Below are positions 11,376 to 22,246 of a stretch of DNA of 64,000 bases, piece by piece (the first letter of the stretch is position 1; each line of letters opens with the position of its first letter). The translations under genes and the position numbers were made by a program. The DNA is taken from NCBI RefSeq assembly GCF_000740895.1, contig NC_025260.1, positions 682,001 through 746,000 on the forward strand. Reading direction: 5' to 3'. The notes beneath the pieces were generated by a model. It did not search any database. It was not told the DNA's origin and saw only the letters and a program-made list of their open reading frames with translations. This DNA is from Theileria orientalis strain Shintoku (taxonomy: Eukaryota > Apicomplexa > Aconoidasida > Piroplasmida > Theileriidae).

Positions 11376-13381
11376 TCAATAGTCTTCAGTATTTATATCA
11401 TTTAATCCCAATTCTTCATTTTGCTCGTGTGTTCTTTCGTATATTACATAGCTTAAATTACTGTCCACTTGCATCTCCTTTCGCATATTTTGCGATATCT
11501 CTTTAACACCTCCTTCCTTACTGTCTCCCAATTCATCAACTTCCGTTTCTGATACTGTGTTCAGTGATGATATAAATGAATTGTCCGTTGGATCATCCAG
11601 CAGCAGCGTAAACTTACACCCTTCTGTCAGTGCGTTCAACTCTTCTATTCTCTCCTTTATTTCTGTGTTTGTGTTCGAGACTGAGTCTCCTATAAGGAAT
11701 GGGTACGAGGACTCTAAGCTTTCCACTATCTTCTTTATTATTCCTTCCACGCTCGTGAACACGCTCCCTATGGTTCCTACAGATAACCGTTGCTAGAAAC
11801 CTTTTCTTTACCTGGCGTCATTTCAAAATCCAGCTGTTCTATTCTTATTGAGGCCGTCTCCGATATTATGACGTCTCTGTTCAAGTCTCTATCGGTTTCC
11901 ACCCTAAGCTTCCACAGTTTCCCGTGATCCTTATAGCCTCCTCCCGGCTTCAACTCATTCGTCTTCGATCCGCAGAATTCACATATAAACGACATGATTA
12001 TACAGTTTCCGAACCCTGGCACCACTAAACATCCTCTGTATCTCACAATCTAACCACACTAACTAAACAACCTAGTACATCCGTTACTAAATACACTTGC
12101 TCTTCACTTACCAACTTGACATATTTGATTTATCCCCTGCTTACCGCAGTTTGGACAATCCACAGTCAAACACAAATTTTCCTTTTCAACATCTTCATCT
12201 TCCAGTGATTTATTCAGATCCCACTCTCTCCTCTTGTTCACTTCAGCTTCTGCTTGCGATTCTTCCTTATCTAGTTGCTGTTCATTGTACAAATATCCCA
12301 TTTCCTACATTTACATTCGCCTCAACTCAACATCCACGTGTATACATATGTATATACACGCATGGACACACAAAAGCATATGTACAAATACACATTTACA
12401 TATACACACACATAATTAATTGCCTATACTTTACCTTAAGTTGCTGATTTGTTCTTGTATATTTACTTGTTACTACTTTAACGTTCTCGTTCTCCTCTAT
12501 GTAACTATTACCACTGGGATCATCAATCTCTATGTTGAACTCCTACTCGTTATTCATTACTCTGTTTACTTAATTACTTAATACCTAACTTAACTATCTC
12601 TTTTATCTCCACCAACCTCTTGTCCCTGGGAATATTGCAGCAATTTATCCTTTATTTGCGTCAATTGGCCTATGTATTCGCTCGCCGGTTTCAACTCTCC
12701 TGTGCTCAACTCTACTTTCAGGTGATCGTTTCTCACTAGCTCTTCACACACTGATCTTATGTGCTCGTCGAGATTGTTCGTTACGTTTACGATAAGTCCT
12801 TCCAGTGTTGTTATTATTCCCTTTCTATCTATTTTCGGTATCTCAAAGTCAATATCGGCTAAAAAAGCGTCATTTTCACCCTTTAAATTCCTATATTTAT
12901 ACTCCTATATTCTTACTTAGTTTAATAGACGATGTGTTCGATATTACAATTTGATTATTTAAGCCCTAAATCCACCATTAACTTCAATCTAGGGGAACCT
13001 ATTCGACTAACACTCAATTATCTACTACTTACTCTTAAATTGTTAACTTTAATTTGAAACTTGACTCCATAATCTCTGAGTGATGCTGCGTTCTGTATTT
13101 CATTGTCCTTGTATGGGCATTCTTTACACTCAAACGACATAACAACGATATCTACAAATTTTTATTATAACACACTCAATGGAATCTCAGCAATACACGT
13201 TGTTCTGGTGTTTAAACTGACCATTAAAGTGTGGAATCTTTGTTAGAAGCATTCTCGTTATTCCCTTTCCTCCGCAACTGATACAGGCTGATTCAATTTC
13301 AGCCTGATCTGTACCCAGTTCCAAAACATCTGAGGCACTTTCTGACGTATACATTGATTTGTTGTCGGATTTAAGGTCCAT
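11376..13381 (-). CDS. ZPR1: ZPR1 zinc-finger protein (eEF1A-folding factor)
   Basis: Eight exons: 13381-13222, 13151-13033, 12965-12917, 12858-12617, 12542-12435, 12304-12112, 12024-11812 and 11776-11376; 494 residues. The family duplication is complete: two C4 zinc fingers, each followed by an alpha-beta ZPR1 domain. Finger 1 is CISC (exon 1) with CKEC (exon 2); finger 2 is CPNC (exon 6) with CEFC (exon 7). Repeated family signatures are visible: LDFEIP/LDFEMTPG, a LEGLI/VEGII segment, IDDPSGNS/LDDPTDNSF and the conserved C-terminal EELGLND. ZPR1 is a nucleocytoplasmic factor that helps newly made eEF1A to fold and binds growth-signalling complexes in other eukaryotes. Introns range from 35 to 130 nt; one exon is only 49 nt. 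Confidence 0.92.
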
Positions 13382-14203
13382 TTTCAAACGTGCTTAACAC
13401 AAACTCAAACATTTATCTAGAAGTGTTTTAATCACGAATCTAGGCACCAATATACTACATAAATATATTTAAACACATATATATGAATTAAATTAATATA
13501 TACAAAATAAACATAGTGATAAAATAGATATTTCCGAAATCAACTGTAAATTGGGTTACGAGTACAGACCACTTTATCTAAACATCAGGTTTATAATTTA
13601 ATAACTAGGCCTTATTCATGCAAGTCATAAAATAGTAAACAAGGGCACAATATTTGTGAAAATATTTTATGGAGTAGGGGTGTAAATAAATATAGATTTA
13701 CGAATAAAGCGACAGATTTGCTGTTTTAAATTTTGATTTCAACACACCAAACACTAATCATAATAAAGAATCTTGATGCCAATTTATTTGAAATGTTTTA
13801 AATAAATTTATTAAACCTTGTGGTGTATTGATGTAAGGATCAAAGTTGGAGTAGCTCCATTTTTGATTCGTTTTTTAAAACAGTAAATTTCTATTTTTAA
13901 TAATAAAATGTGATGTTTTTGTTTACCAATATATATATTTTCAAAGTTAGATTCGACTTGTTTGAATAAATTTAAGCCATTCTTATATTGATTTAAACAT
14001 TTTATCAGTATTGCTTAAATTTAAAATCGAGTCCAATGGTATGTGAATCTGCTGATATAATTCAATTTTTGATTCCACATAAAGTTTTATCTTTGTTTTT
14101 GGTTAAATTCTAGCTATTTAATCTATATTTCTGTACATTATTTAATTTTAACGCCAAAATAAATAAATGAGCTGTGAAAAAAGGCTAAATCTACATAATC
14201 GCC
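13382..14203. other. Divergent promoter region between ZPR1 and NOT4
   Basis: About 820 bp, strongly AT-rich, flanked by two outward-facing start codons, so both promoters should lie here. No coding potential or defined motif recognised. Confidence 0.6.
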
Positions 14204-16045
14204 ATGGAAGAAGATTTGGAAGTTTTGAGCGGAAGTAATGAAGACGAGGAGCAGATTTGTCCCCTATGTATGGAACTGCTGGACGAGACCGACCGCAACC
14301 TGTTCCCCTGCACCTGCGGCTACCAGGTCTGCCTCTGGTGCCTCCACTACATCAGAAACACAATGGGAAACAAGTGCCCGGCCTGTAGGCAGGACTACGA
14401 GGAGTCGAACTTCAAGTATAAGACGAAGACGTCCACGTCAACAAGGACACTGCAGACGAAGAAGAAGCGGGAGTCCAAGGATTCACTATCGAAGGAAGCG
14501 CAGAACGACTCCTCCAAAGAGTCGGCCAAGGATGAGCCGAAGGAGCCTAAGGACCTGAAGGAGGACCAGGTGGAGTCGCTGAAGGACGTTCGCGTTATCC
14601 AGAGGAACCTGGTCTACGTGGTCGGAATACCACTTAAGCTTGCTAAGAAGGAGACGCTGAAGAAGTACGAGTATTTCGGACAGTACGGGAAGATCCAGCA
14701 CATCGTGGTGAACAAGAGTAACACGTACAGCTCAAACTGGGGAGGCCCCTCGTACACAGCCTACATAACGTACTCTAAAAAGTCGGAGGCGAGCTGCGCG
14801 ATCCAGGGCATCAACGGACAGCAAATAGACAACAAGTACCTGCGAGCCTCGTACGGGACGACAAAGTACTGCAGCTACTTCCTCAGGGGCATGAAGTGCT
14901 TCAACTCGGACTGCTTCTACCTGCACCAGTTTGGAGACGAGAGGGACCGCTACGTCAAGGACTCCTCGAAGTTGCTCTACAACACTGCCACCTTCAACAA
15001 GGACCTTAGCAACTTCAGCAGCGTGAACAGGGAGCAGAGCGTGAGCGGCTTCAGCAGGGACCAGCCGACCTCAAGCGTGGCGAGGGAGAGCAGAGACGTG
15101 ACGGACGGCACCTGGGTCAGCGTCGTCTCAGGCTCGAAGCCGCAGACGCTACACACGGGCTTCACCTCGCACCTGCAGCAGGCCTCGGCGGCAGGCTCCA
15201 CGGAAAACGCACCGACGAACATAACGGCGAACCTCACGGCCAACATTGCGAGCATTGCTTCCAACCTGACGAATATAACCTCGAACCTTACCTGGAACTC
15301 GCACTCGAACGCGGGCGAGGGGGGTCTGTTCAGCCTTCCCATAGCACAGTGCCTGGAGCGATACAACAAGTGCAGCCGCCTCCTGAATCTGAGGAACATC
15401 AACTCGGATAAGCTGAGCAGCGTGGACACCGTGAAGAAGTTAATCGAGTGGTCGCACGTTAACCCGAGTCAGGATTTTACGCCAAATGCAAAGGACTCGG
15501 CGCCCGGCAAGGACAACGCGGGCAAGGAGACTTCGGAAAGCACGAACGCCGACTCCAGCTCCTGTGACACCAAGGACGTCGACAAGGAGAGCAAGCTTTT
15601 CTTCGTCCCGGACGAACTCACCGTCAATGACATCATGAGCAGGATTAGAAGACACACAATGTTGATTGACAACTTGTCAAAGCAGTACTCTAACTTGAAT
15701 CACACGCCCTCCGCCTCAGTGCCTCACAGCAATTTGAACGGCAACCTCGCGGGCTTCGGCAAGGACGGCGCGGCTCTCGGCTACAACAGGGACTTGTCCG
15801 GGTTTAACAACATCGAGAGCTACGCCATCAACGTGCTTCACAACCACGCGCCCACGCAGTCCTTCACGAACAACTTTGCGAACTACAACGTAAACAAGGA
15901 GGCCGGCAAGGACCGCGAGAAGGACTCCGCCAAGTCTGACGACGTTGACAAGAAGCTTGAGCTCGAGGCCTTCAAGATCCTGCAGGTTCAGCTTCAGAGA
16001 AACGAGCAGTTCGCAAACCACATGAAATTGATCGTGGAGCAGTAG
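14204..16045 (+). CDS. CNOT4: NOT4/CNOT4 E3 ubiquitin ligase of the CCR4-NOT complex
   Basis: Single exon, 613 residues, start ATGGAAG in good context. Domains in order: a C4C4 RING at residues 19-61 (Cys19, 22, 36, 38, 43, 46, 58, 61; eight cysteines and no His, typical of NOT4), a Lys/Glu-rich linker (65-130), an RRM (about 130-215, RNLVYVVGIPL and an aromatic/Gly strand later) and a CCCH finger (Cys223, Cys232, Cys237, His241). The remainder is a low-complexity Ser/Asn/Thr tail. NOT4 ubiquitinates stalled-ribosome and nascent-chain substrates and joins mRNA decay to translation quality control. Codon use is GC-richer than in neighbours, which creates long antisense shadow frames. Confidence 0.88.
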   Translation: MEEDLEVLSGSNEDEEQICPLCMELLDETDRNLFPCTCGYQVCLWCLHYIRNTMGNKCPACRQDYEESNFKYKTKTSTSTRTLQTKKKRESKDSLSKEAQNDSSKESAKDEPKEPKDLKEDQVESLKDVRVIQRNLVYVVGIPLKLAKKETLKKYEYFGQYGKIQHIVVNKSNTYSSNWGGPSYTAYITYSKKSEASCAIQGINGQQIDNKYLRASYGTTKYCSYFLRGMKCFNSDCFYLHQFGDERDRYVKDSSKLLYNTATFNKDLSNFSSVNREQSVSGFSRDQPTSSVARESRDVTDGTWVSVVSGSKPQTLHTGFTSHLQQASAAGSTENAPTNITANLTANIASIASNLTNITSNLTWNSHSNAGEGGLFSLPIAQCLERYNKCSRLLNLRNINSDKLSSVDTVKKLIEWSHVNPSQDFTPNAKDSAPGKDNAGKETSESTNADSSSCDTKDVDKESKLFFVPDELTVNDIMSRIRRHTMLIDNLSKQYSNLNHTPSASVPHSNLNGNLAGFGKDGAALGYNRDLSGFNNIESYAINVLHNHAPTQSFTNNFANYNVNKEAGKDREKDSAKSDDVDKKLELEAFKILQVQLQRNEQFANHMKLIVEQ

Positions 16046-16346
16046 CTTGCGACCCTTAATGTATATTTGTTTTTGTTTACCTGTCTACGCATACACTAGC
16101 CTGTTCACTTACTTTTTACACGTATTGTCACATATCCGGTCAATGCACGTATTCTTACACATTACTAGTTACGTTTGTTGGATAGGCATTTCGGTTACTT
16201 ACTTGACTTGGTGCAAATGTGCCTATTACACATTTACCTATTACTCGTATCTGATTAATATGCATTTACCTATTACTCGTATCTGATTAATATGCATGTG
16301 ATGTGGCTGCTACTACTATGTATTCTGTTTACAGTGTACTGGTTGA
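16046..16346. other. Convergent intergenic region, no gene
   Basis: Between the stops of NOT4 and SBDS. Around 16230-16290 a 32-bp string (tttacctattactcgtatctgattaatatgca type) occurs twice in tandem; otherwise nothing seen. Confidence 0.6.
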
Positions 16347-17758
16347 CTATAGCAAGTTTGAGTGGAGGTGGTGGTACTCCTCCTGGCTGATCGGAGCCAG
16401 CCCCTGGAGCTTCCTCTTCGAGTTGAACACGTGGAAGTCGGACTTGAAGTGTTTTCTGTAGAAGCCGTTGTCCTCGAACTCCAAGTTGCAGTTGAGACAC
16501 CTCCTCTTACTGGCGTGGCTGGGGTCGGCGGAGTCCTCCTTGGCTGCGCCCTCGCCGACGTCGACGTTGTCGACGCACGTTTGGCTGTTTGGGCAGGAGA
16601 GGTCCTCCTTGTTTGAGTCGCTGTCTAACTCCACTCCGTCGGACTGACTCAGCTTCAGGCTGTCGACCTTGGTGAGGAGCAGCTCGTCAGACTCCTCGTT
16701 ATCGGCCCTGTTCTTCGTCCTCACTGGCGTCGACACTGGCGCGTTGCTCGAGTCCTTGATGTTCAATGCGATCAGCTGCAGGGTTCCTGAGGGCTCCAGC
16801 CTATTCATTGCGAAGTTTTCGATCTCTCTGAACAGGCTCGGCTGACACAGGAAGAGTATGAACTCCATCTTTTCCTTCGGGTCTTCGGCGTGGCCACTCT
16901 CGGAGGCAGGGCCGTTAGACTCTTGCGAGTTGTCGCCCTCTGCTTCACCCTTCTTGCTCTTCTTACTCGGGTAATCAAATCTTATCGGCGTGCACGACGC
17001 TGAGCTGTTCCTTGATCCGTTTATTGTATTCTGCTCAATTATGATGTCCTTGTTCTGGAAGAAGTCCATCACCTCCTCGTACTGGTCTAGTCTGAAGTTT
17101 ATCTGCAGCCGCATCTTGCACCTTGCTATGCTCTCCGGGTACTTCTTTTGCAACAGGTTCACTGCCTTCAACGCCTGCTTTTTGGGCGGCTCGTTCAGCG
17201 ATACGCTGAAGCCGCTCGACTTGAGTGCGTTTTCCAGCAGCGTCCTCGTCAGCGGCCTTCCTGTGTTTGGGTTAACCGTCAGTTCGTGGAGAATTGACAC
17301 TATGTCTCTGAACGTTGACTCCAGTATCTGCTTCCTCTCCTCGCTGCTAACTTGAAACTCGCCTGAGCGTCAACATTCTACTGATTCAACTAACCTTTAT
17401 CCAATATCTGTTTCGTGATCTTGTTTATATCTGTGGTGTTAAATGCTTTCATCAGCTGATTGTTGTTCGCCAGCTTCCCCTTAGAAATGTTCGTGAATAT
17501 ATATGGCGATTGCAGCACTTCCTGTATGTCGGTTTCCACACCTACAAACTCAATGAAACGCGACTTTCAAGGGCATTCACAGGTCAAATAACTTTTAACA
17601 ATAAAGACTCTTCAATGACTCAATCACTTACCTGATCTCCAGTTTACAACTTTGTTTTTATAACAGGCTATTTCGAATCTCTCTCCGTGGACCTTCAGTC
17701 TTACTGTGGCCACGTTCGTGAAACGGACCTGGCAAATTGGCTGAAATAGCACACACAT
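16347..17758 (-). CDS. SBDS: Ribosome maturation protein SBDS with C-terminal zinc finger
   Basis: Three exons, 17758-17632, 17541-17395 and 17362-16347; 429 residues. The start is ATGTGTGTG, chosen because it places the SBDS N-terminal strand ([12 protein letters not shown]) at the normal distance. Domain I contains [11 protein letters not shown] and WRSG; domain II has [14 protein letters not shown] and [12 protein letters not shown]; domain III contains the FREIENF helix and [10 protein letters not shown]. Human SBDS is about 250 residues; here an acidic Ser/Asp-rich linker leads to an extra finger (Cys380, Cys383, His396, His402) of the U1-like C2H2 type. SBDS works with the GTPase EFL1 to release eIF6 from the 60S subunit. 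A C-terminal zinc finger is known from some plant and protist SBDS proteins. Confidence 0.92.
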
Positions 17759-18197
17759 CTTAATAAATCATCATCAATAACTTGAGGAATCTCAGAATAA
17801 GGACTATAATCTAACCGAATGAGAAAAGGGGTATTTTACACAAAATAACGAATTTAGAAGTAATCTACACACTAAAAGAGACTATTACGATTTATTAAGA
17901 AATATACTAAATTACAAATCCATATTCTACTTTATGGTACAAAAAATAATTGGTATATTAAGTTATATGAAGATATTTTATTTTATCTATGTTGGGTTGA
18001 GAGCCGAGACATAAAGTTATTAATTATAGATTTATTTATATTTCAAACAGTTCAGTTAAATTTTATAATACAATTTTTAACTTAAATATTTTGAACTACA
18101 AGCCACTGTCATTATTTTAGCCATATGTGAGCGTATCAACAACAACTACTATGAGATAACATCAATCAATACAAGTATCATTTTAATTTCTTAAACT
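17759..18197. other. Divergent promoter region between SBDS and the ING-like gene
   Basis: AT-rich, about 440 bp between two outward-facing starts. No further feature recognised. Confidence 0.6.
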
Positions 18198-19076
18198 ATG
18201 GACAATTTAAATGATATAACTGATGATTTGTTATGCTTGCCAGGTTTCCTGAGGAGAAACCTTCTGTTAATCAGAGATTTAGATTTAAAATCGTCATCCC
18301 TCTTTCATGAAGCCAATAAACTATCAGCTTCGGTGTTTGGAACCGAACACGACATGTATCTAAAGACAAATTCCTCTATCGACAAGTTATCCACAATCTC
18401 AGCCCCTTCCACTGCATCCCTTAATTCCTCTATTAAGCAGGACCCACCCTCAGGCAAACAAGAATCTGCCTCGAAGAAGGATGAGAGCCCAGAAACTAAG
18501 ACAAAAGCATCGAAGAATAAGCACGAGGCAGAAAAGCCGGAAAAACACACTGGCGGTAAAGGAGGATCGAGTAAAAGAAAAATCAGTAGGGACTCAACGT
18601 CTACTGACGACTCAGAAAACCTGTTTTTTGAACACACAAAACAGTTTGATGAGATTCAGAACCTGAGAATGCAGGGAATATATGTTCTGCAGGAAAAAAT
18701 AGACGTTAACACACAGATAACCACCATGCTCAAGTACGAATACGAGAACCTGAAGTCGAAGTTTGATTCAATATACGCGGAAATGGACCTGAAGGGGCAA
18801 ATACCTCACGAGCTGAAGATGTACATCGCATCGAACAAGAAGAGGTTCTTCCCCCTGGGACCTCTGGACGACAATGACCCGGAATCTGTCAAAAAGCCAG
18901 AGGAGAGGTCCTTGGCACACAACCAGATGGATATCGCCACAATGTTCAGGAACGTAGTGAACAATCAGAACGCTATCAAGGAAGAAGGGAAGGTGGCCGC
19001 CGAACAAGATCCGAATGAAGGGAAGGAACAGTACACGGAGCACGGAAGCAAATTGGTGAATAGAAAAATCTCCTAA
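18198..19076 (+). CDS. ING-family N-terminal domain protein lacking a PHD finger
   Basis: Single exon, 292 residues. The N-terminus matches the ING dimerisation domain: LLCLPGFLRRNLLLIRDLD (compare LPxxLxRNxxLMRxLD) followed by a helix, then an inserted Ser/Lys-rich linker (residues about 75-135) and a second helix (LQEKIDVNTQITTMLKYEYE) corresponding to the second arm of the ING coiled coil. The C-terminus (200-292) is Lys/Glu-rich and has no Cys/His array. ING proteins are histone-reading subunits of acetyltransferase or deacetylase complexes, and the PHD finger normally reads H3K4me3. No spliced PHD exon is visible downstream before the next gene. The family call is based on the N-terminal motif; chromatin function is inference. 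Confidence 0.65.
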   Translation: MDNLNDITDDLLCLPGFLRRNLLLIRDLDLKSSSLFHEANKLSASVFGTEHDMYLKTNSSIDKLSTISAPSTASLNSSIKQDPPSGKQESASKKDESPETKTKASKNKHEAEKPEKHTGGKGGSSKRKISRDSTSTDDSENLFFEHTKQFDEIQNLRMQGIYVLQEKIDVNTQITTMLKYEYENLKSKFDSIYAEMDLKGQIPHELKMYIASNKKRFFPLGPLDDNDPESVKKPEERSLAHNQMDIATMFRNVVNNQNAIKEEGKVAAEQDPNEGKEQYTEHGSKLVNRKIS

Positions 19077-19323
19077 AAATACCCTCTAAATTGATTTGCC
19101 TACACGCCTTATGAATAGTTATATTTATTGCTTATATTTATCAATTTAAGGGTTTATTGTGTAGTTAATGTGTAAGTCGAGATGAGGTTTGCACCTACCA
19201 ATTATATATGACCTGAATAGTGGTTATTTGTAGCATATTTAACAATTTTTATCCAAAAAATGCTTAAAACAATTATTTAAACAAAATTGATAATGGAAGG
19301 ATTAATTTTTAAATAAATGAAGA

Positions 19324-21920
19324 ATGTTCTCAAGAATATTTAAATGTGTATCATTACCGGGAAATAATTTTATACAACTGGTTAATAATACACAAATAAG
19401 TCATATAATAAGTAACAAAGGCATTAGATTTCATGGTATACTTAAAAATGTTGATAAATTAAGTTTATTAGTCAATAAGTATGAAGGTGTGGACAATTTG
19501 TCATCTTCAAAGAAATTAGTCACATTAAGACTAGTATATTCAAGTTTAAATAATAAGTATAATAATAAAAATGGACTATTAACCAATAAAGAGAGGAAAT
19601 CAGACTATTATTATTCCATTTTAAATGATATATTGGCATCATTGAATAGGAGTAAGGGTAAGTTTATGAAACAAACACATATTTGATTTAGATTTAAATT
19701 TTAAAATAAAGGAGTCATTAGTATCAGTGCTTATCAGTATCGCAAAAGTTAGCAACAACGTAGAGATAAAAGGTAAAATAAATGAGTTTATACAAGGCTT
19801 GATTTTATCATCAAGTGAACAGGAAATTGTAAAGCTATTAAAGCAGTGTATAAAAAGTAAATACAAAGTAAAAAGTACAAAACTGATATATAGAATAAGA
19901 GACTCAAAAAATATAGAGTCAGAAGTTTGTTTTAACCTGTATTGGTGTCTAAGTACACTGGGCGCAGAGTTTAGTAAGTTGACTGGGCTGTTAGAAAAGA
20001 TAATTTCACACGTCGAAAGCACAAGCATAGTAAACAATCTTAAGCTATTGAACTCACTACACAGCTTATTCTGTAAAGTGAACCCAGAAGGAGTTAAAAA
20101 CAACGTAATACTGTCAAGTCACAAGAACAGTAACGAGGAGGCCAGTACCATGGTAAATCAGCAGTCGCTACTGGACAAGATAAACATATATCGCAGCAGC
20201 AATTGTGGTCACTATGATCACGAATTAAGTAAAGACGGTGAACAGAAATTGTTAAATGAGACAATAGAGTACGTGAAAAGATGCTTGTTGAGTAAAACAG
20301 AAGTAAGCACACTGTTGTTAATATTGAAAATACTCCTTAGGAATTTGATAACTCCAGGGCCATCATCAATTTTATATACTATATAACCTCCACGATCAAC
20401 AATTTCACAATATGTAACTATACTCAGCTGTTGGAAAGGATGCTAAGGATAATAAGTGGTGAGAAATACATAAATAATTTGAGCTAGATAGGAGTGGCGT
20501 TGCCATCGAGGGACTGATACAGCTGGTTTGGTCGCTTCAGAACAACAATGTTTACACACCTAAGTTATTACAAATGCTGATTTCAGAGGTACGGCATAAT
20601 TGAATACCGCGTATACATGTCCCTTTATGAGAGCACTATTTAAAAATTAAGTTGATTTGTACACATATCTTTAGTTCGATGACATGTTGGAGGCGTCGAT
20701 TGGCACGGGAGACGACGGTAAAGGATTTAGAAGACTAAACACAAGACAGATATCGCTATTCTTGTACAATTTGGCGTACTTTAACATGTTGAATGCTGAT
20801 TTATCAATGAAATCACTGAGTTATCTAAAGGATTACGCCAGTAAACACACCAACAGGAATGTGAGTGAGGACGTACTAAATCAAGTAAACATACTGTGGG
20901 CAATATGCATATCAAATGTAAACAGCCTCAAGGGAATCTACAAAGACGTAGTTCAATGTTTAAATACAATAAATTGGGATTTGTTCGCAATAAAATCTGA
21001 GTTTGAAGACCTTAGGAAGGTGCGATTTAGATAGTTGAATCTAGTATTGTGGAATTGAATTACACAAACTGTTTGTAAGCAATAATGAATAATATAAATC
21101 AGGTAATGCAAATAACAGCACTATTGAAGTTGGAAAACGGCCTAAGTGATTTAAACATCCCTGACAGTGTAGTTAAAATGGTTGAAACGAGTGGAAACAC
21201 GAGTGTGGACTACAGAGTTACCTCGGTTACTCAGGATAAGGTTAGAAGAGTGTTGCAATCAAAGGGGCTCGATTTTAAGTGCGAATATGAAATAAATTCA
21301 CAAATATCAGTTGATTTCATTGTGTTTCCACCCAAAGATATTGGTATGAACGTACAAAATGCACACAAACACAGCTTGAACGGCAGTACTTGTGTCACTT
21401 GCAGTAGTGAACATGAACGTCCTAAAGGACTAGTAATTGAAATTGATGGACCATTTCACTACAATTTGTTACTGTAAGTTGCATTAACCAGATTGTATTT
21501 ATATGCTTAGTAATTTATTTCCTTGACGCTCCTAGGCACATTCCTACACTCATTTTCACCCATACACACATGCGTTAACACACACACTCTTACTCATCTT
21601 TAGGGACCCTGGATCAAGTGGAGTATGTTACAAGGGGGATGAAATAGCTTTTGGAAACTTGAAGCTGACACAGAATGGGAAAACAATATACAGAAACGAG
21701 TTTGAATTACCAATATGCCTATGTATTAGTTAGTTGTTTCAATAGTCTAACAACTGTACTTTGTTAGGCACCCATACTCTTTTACTGTGTAATAAGTGTG
21801 ATTTGCAGGATTCTCAAGAGACTGGGATACAGCATTGTTTCAATTCCCTGGTTCGTTGGATATCAAAAGTCATTCTATCACACCATTGAAGACATATTGA
21901 ATCGACACCTTGTTTTCTAA
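19324..21920 (+). CDS. RAP-domain protein, probably mitochondrial
   Basis: Nine exons: 19324-19657, 19692-20302, 20341-20458, 20488-20588, 20675-21019, 21045-21074, 21103-21473, 21604-21699 and 21809-21920; 705 residues. Introns are mostly 25-38 nt and one exon is only 30 nt. The N-terminus (MFSRIFKCVSLPGNNF... KGIRFHGIL) looks like a mitochondrial presequence, and the FHG motif is often seen in apicomplexan mitochondrial proteins. Helical repeats fill the middle. The C-terminus is a RAP domain: VIEIDGPFHY, RNEILKRLGYSIVSIPWF, then the terminal helix DILNRHLVF. RAP proteins bind organellar RNA; in apicomplexans they are expanded and linked to the fragmented mitochondrial rRNAs. The last intron (21700-21808) is placed so that the RAP strand-helix joins correctly. 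Confidence 0.8.
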
Positions 21921-22246
21921 TGTTTTGCAATTTTGCAATCACACCTCCTACTCACTCATTTATAGACACTTACACTCACATATGTTCACTCACTAACTAT
22001 CTCTCTCTCACTTATACACATATACTCTAGCACACACACTTATACACACGTATACTCTAACATACACATCTACAAACATACACATCTACAAACATACAAA
22101 TCTACAAACACTCAGACCTACACACATACAAACACATATACTCTAACATATACACACGTACAAACACACATATATGTTGACGCTGATGATCACATGGACA
22201 CATTATTTGTATACTGGAGTTATTGATTTAAAAAAACATTACATCG
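21921..22246. repeat. CA/TA-rich irregular microsatellite, intergenic
   Basis: Between the stops of the RAP gene and the secreted-protein gene. About 21960-22172 consists of repeated cacacacttatacacacgtatactc-type words with acataca and ctaacata variants. No coding potential. Confidence 0.75.

Noticed and set aside
14977..15429. Minus-strand frame opposite NOT4
   Set aside because: Shadow of GC-rich codon use in the NOT4 C-terminal tail.
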